The notes under the pieces were generated by a model, which was given only the letters and a program-made list of their open reading frames with translations, searched no databases and was not told where the DNA came from. 5,216 bases of DNA. It comes from Clostridia bacterium. GTDB lineage: Bacteria; Bacillota; Clostridia; HGM11514. A program made the position numbers and the translations under genes. This document shows positions 5,147 to 5,216 of this stretch, in pieces (the first letter of the stretch is position 1; each line of letters opens with the position of its first letter). The stretch spans positions 1 to 5,216 of the forward strand of contig CAAENE010000381.1 in the NCBI GenBank assembly GCA_900757255.1, written 5' to 3'.

Positions 5147-5216
5147 AACCGCATAGCGGTTATTTTATGTTAATTTACGGCCGCGCGAGGGTTTCCTCCC
5201 TCTGGTCGGAAAACGC
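5141..5216. repeat. Right repeat copy 2, cut by the window end
   Basis: This is a direct copy of 5015-5090 at a 126-bp offset with two mismatches. Its AT-rich hairpin extends to 13 bp (5140-5152 with 5156-5168, loop ATA). The copy runs into the window edge, so whether the array continues is unknown. Confidence 0.87.

Noticed and set aside
1..5216. Composite transposon with the repeats as terminal inverted repeats
   Set aside because: There is no transposase or integrase, no visible target-site duplication, and the right side has two tandem copies. A dispersed intergenic repeat explains the data more simply.
5015..5216. CRISPR array
   Set aside because: The repeat is about 76 bases, only two copies are seen, the spacer is itself a hairpin sharing bases with the repeat, and no cas gene is present.
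5015..5216. Integron attC sites
   Set aside because: The hairpins lack a convincing GTTRRRY/RYYYAAC core pair, and no integrase or cassette genes are present.

Overview
This 5.2 kb window holds one complete pair of convergent genes, bracketed on both sides by copies of a structured intergenic repeat. The likely source is a Gram-positive anaerobe of the Clostridia (Bacillota). The pointers are strong GA-rich Shine-Dalgarno sites, a PrsA-type membrane-tethered foldase, a very large secreted glycoside hydrolase with a Pro/Thr linker and InlB-like repeats, and AT-rich promoters beside genes of moderate GC. No species-level marker is present, so the assignment is an inference.

Layout. Positions 1-82 hold a repeat copy made of a GC-rich hairpin followed by a 13-bp AT-rich hairpin. 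Positions 94-134 hold a promoter with a perfect TATAAT, an in-promoter palindrome and a shared TGCATTGCA motif. A PrsA/PpiC-like foldase gene runs rightward at 199-1245. The 76-bp gap between the two stop codons carries two strong hairpins; one is a bidirectional terminator. A 1160-residue secreted GH16 hydrolase runs leftward at 4804-1322. It has a GH16 catalytic domain with an intact ExDxxE motif, a CBM4/9-like jelly roll, a golvesin/Xly-like beta domain, a Pro/Thr linker, a second divergent beta domain, four InlB-like repeats and a C-terminal domain I cannot name. The 412 bp at 4805-5216 contain no credible gene. They hold the GH16 promoter region (about 4859-4941), a perfect 20-bp palindrome (4953-4972) and two direct copies of the repeat with a 126-bp period.

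How the parts may work together. The enzyme is exported by a Sec signal peptide and presumably attacks a beta-glucan or galactan outside the cell. The foldase acts on the outer face of the membrane, where large secreted proteins must fold. Both upstream regions contain ACACTTT, TGCATTGCA and TATAAT in the same order and orientation relative to their gene, so the pair may be co-regulated; this is inference. No transposase, integrase, phage gene, CRISPR array, tRNA or rRNA was seen. The most unusual feature is the flanking repeat family. It occurs in inverted orientation around the gene pair and in tandem on the right, where two of its hairpins share bases and cannot form together.
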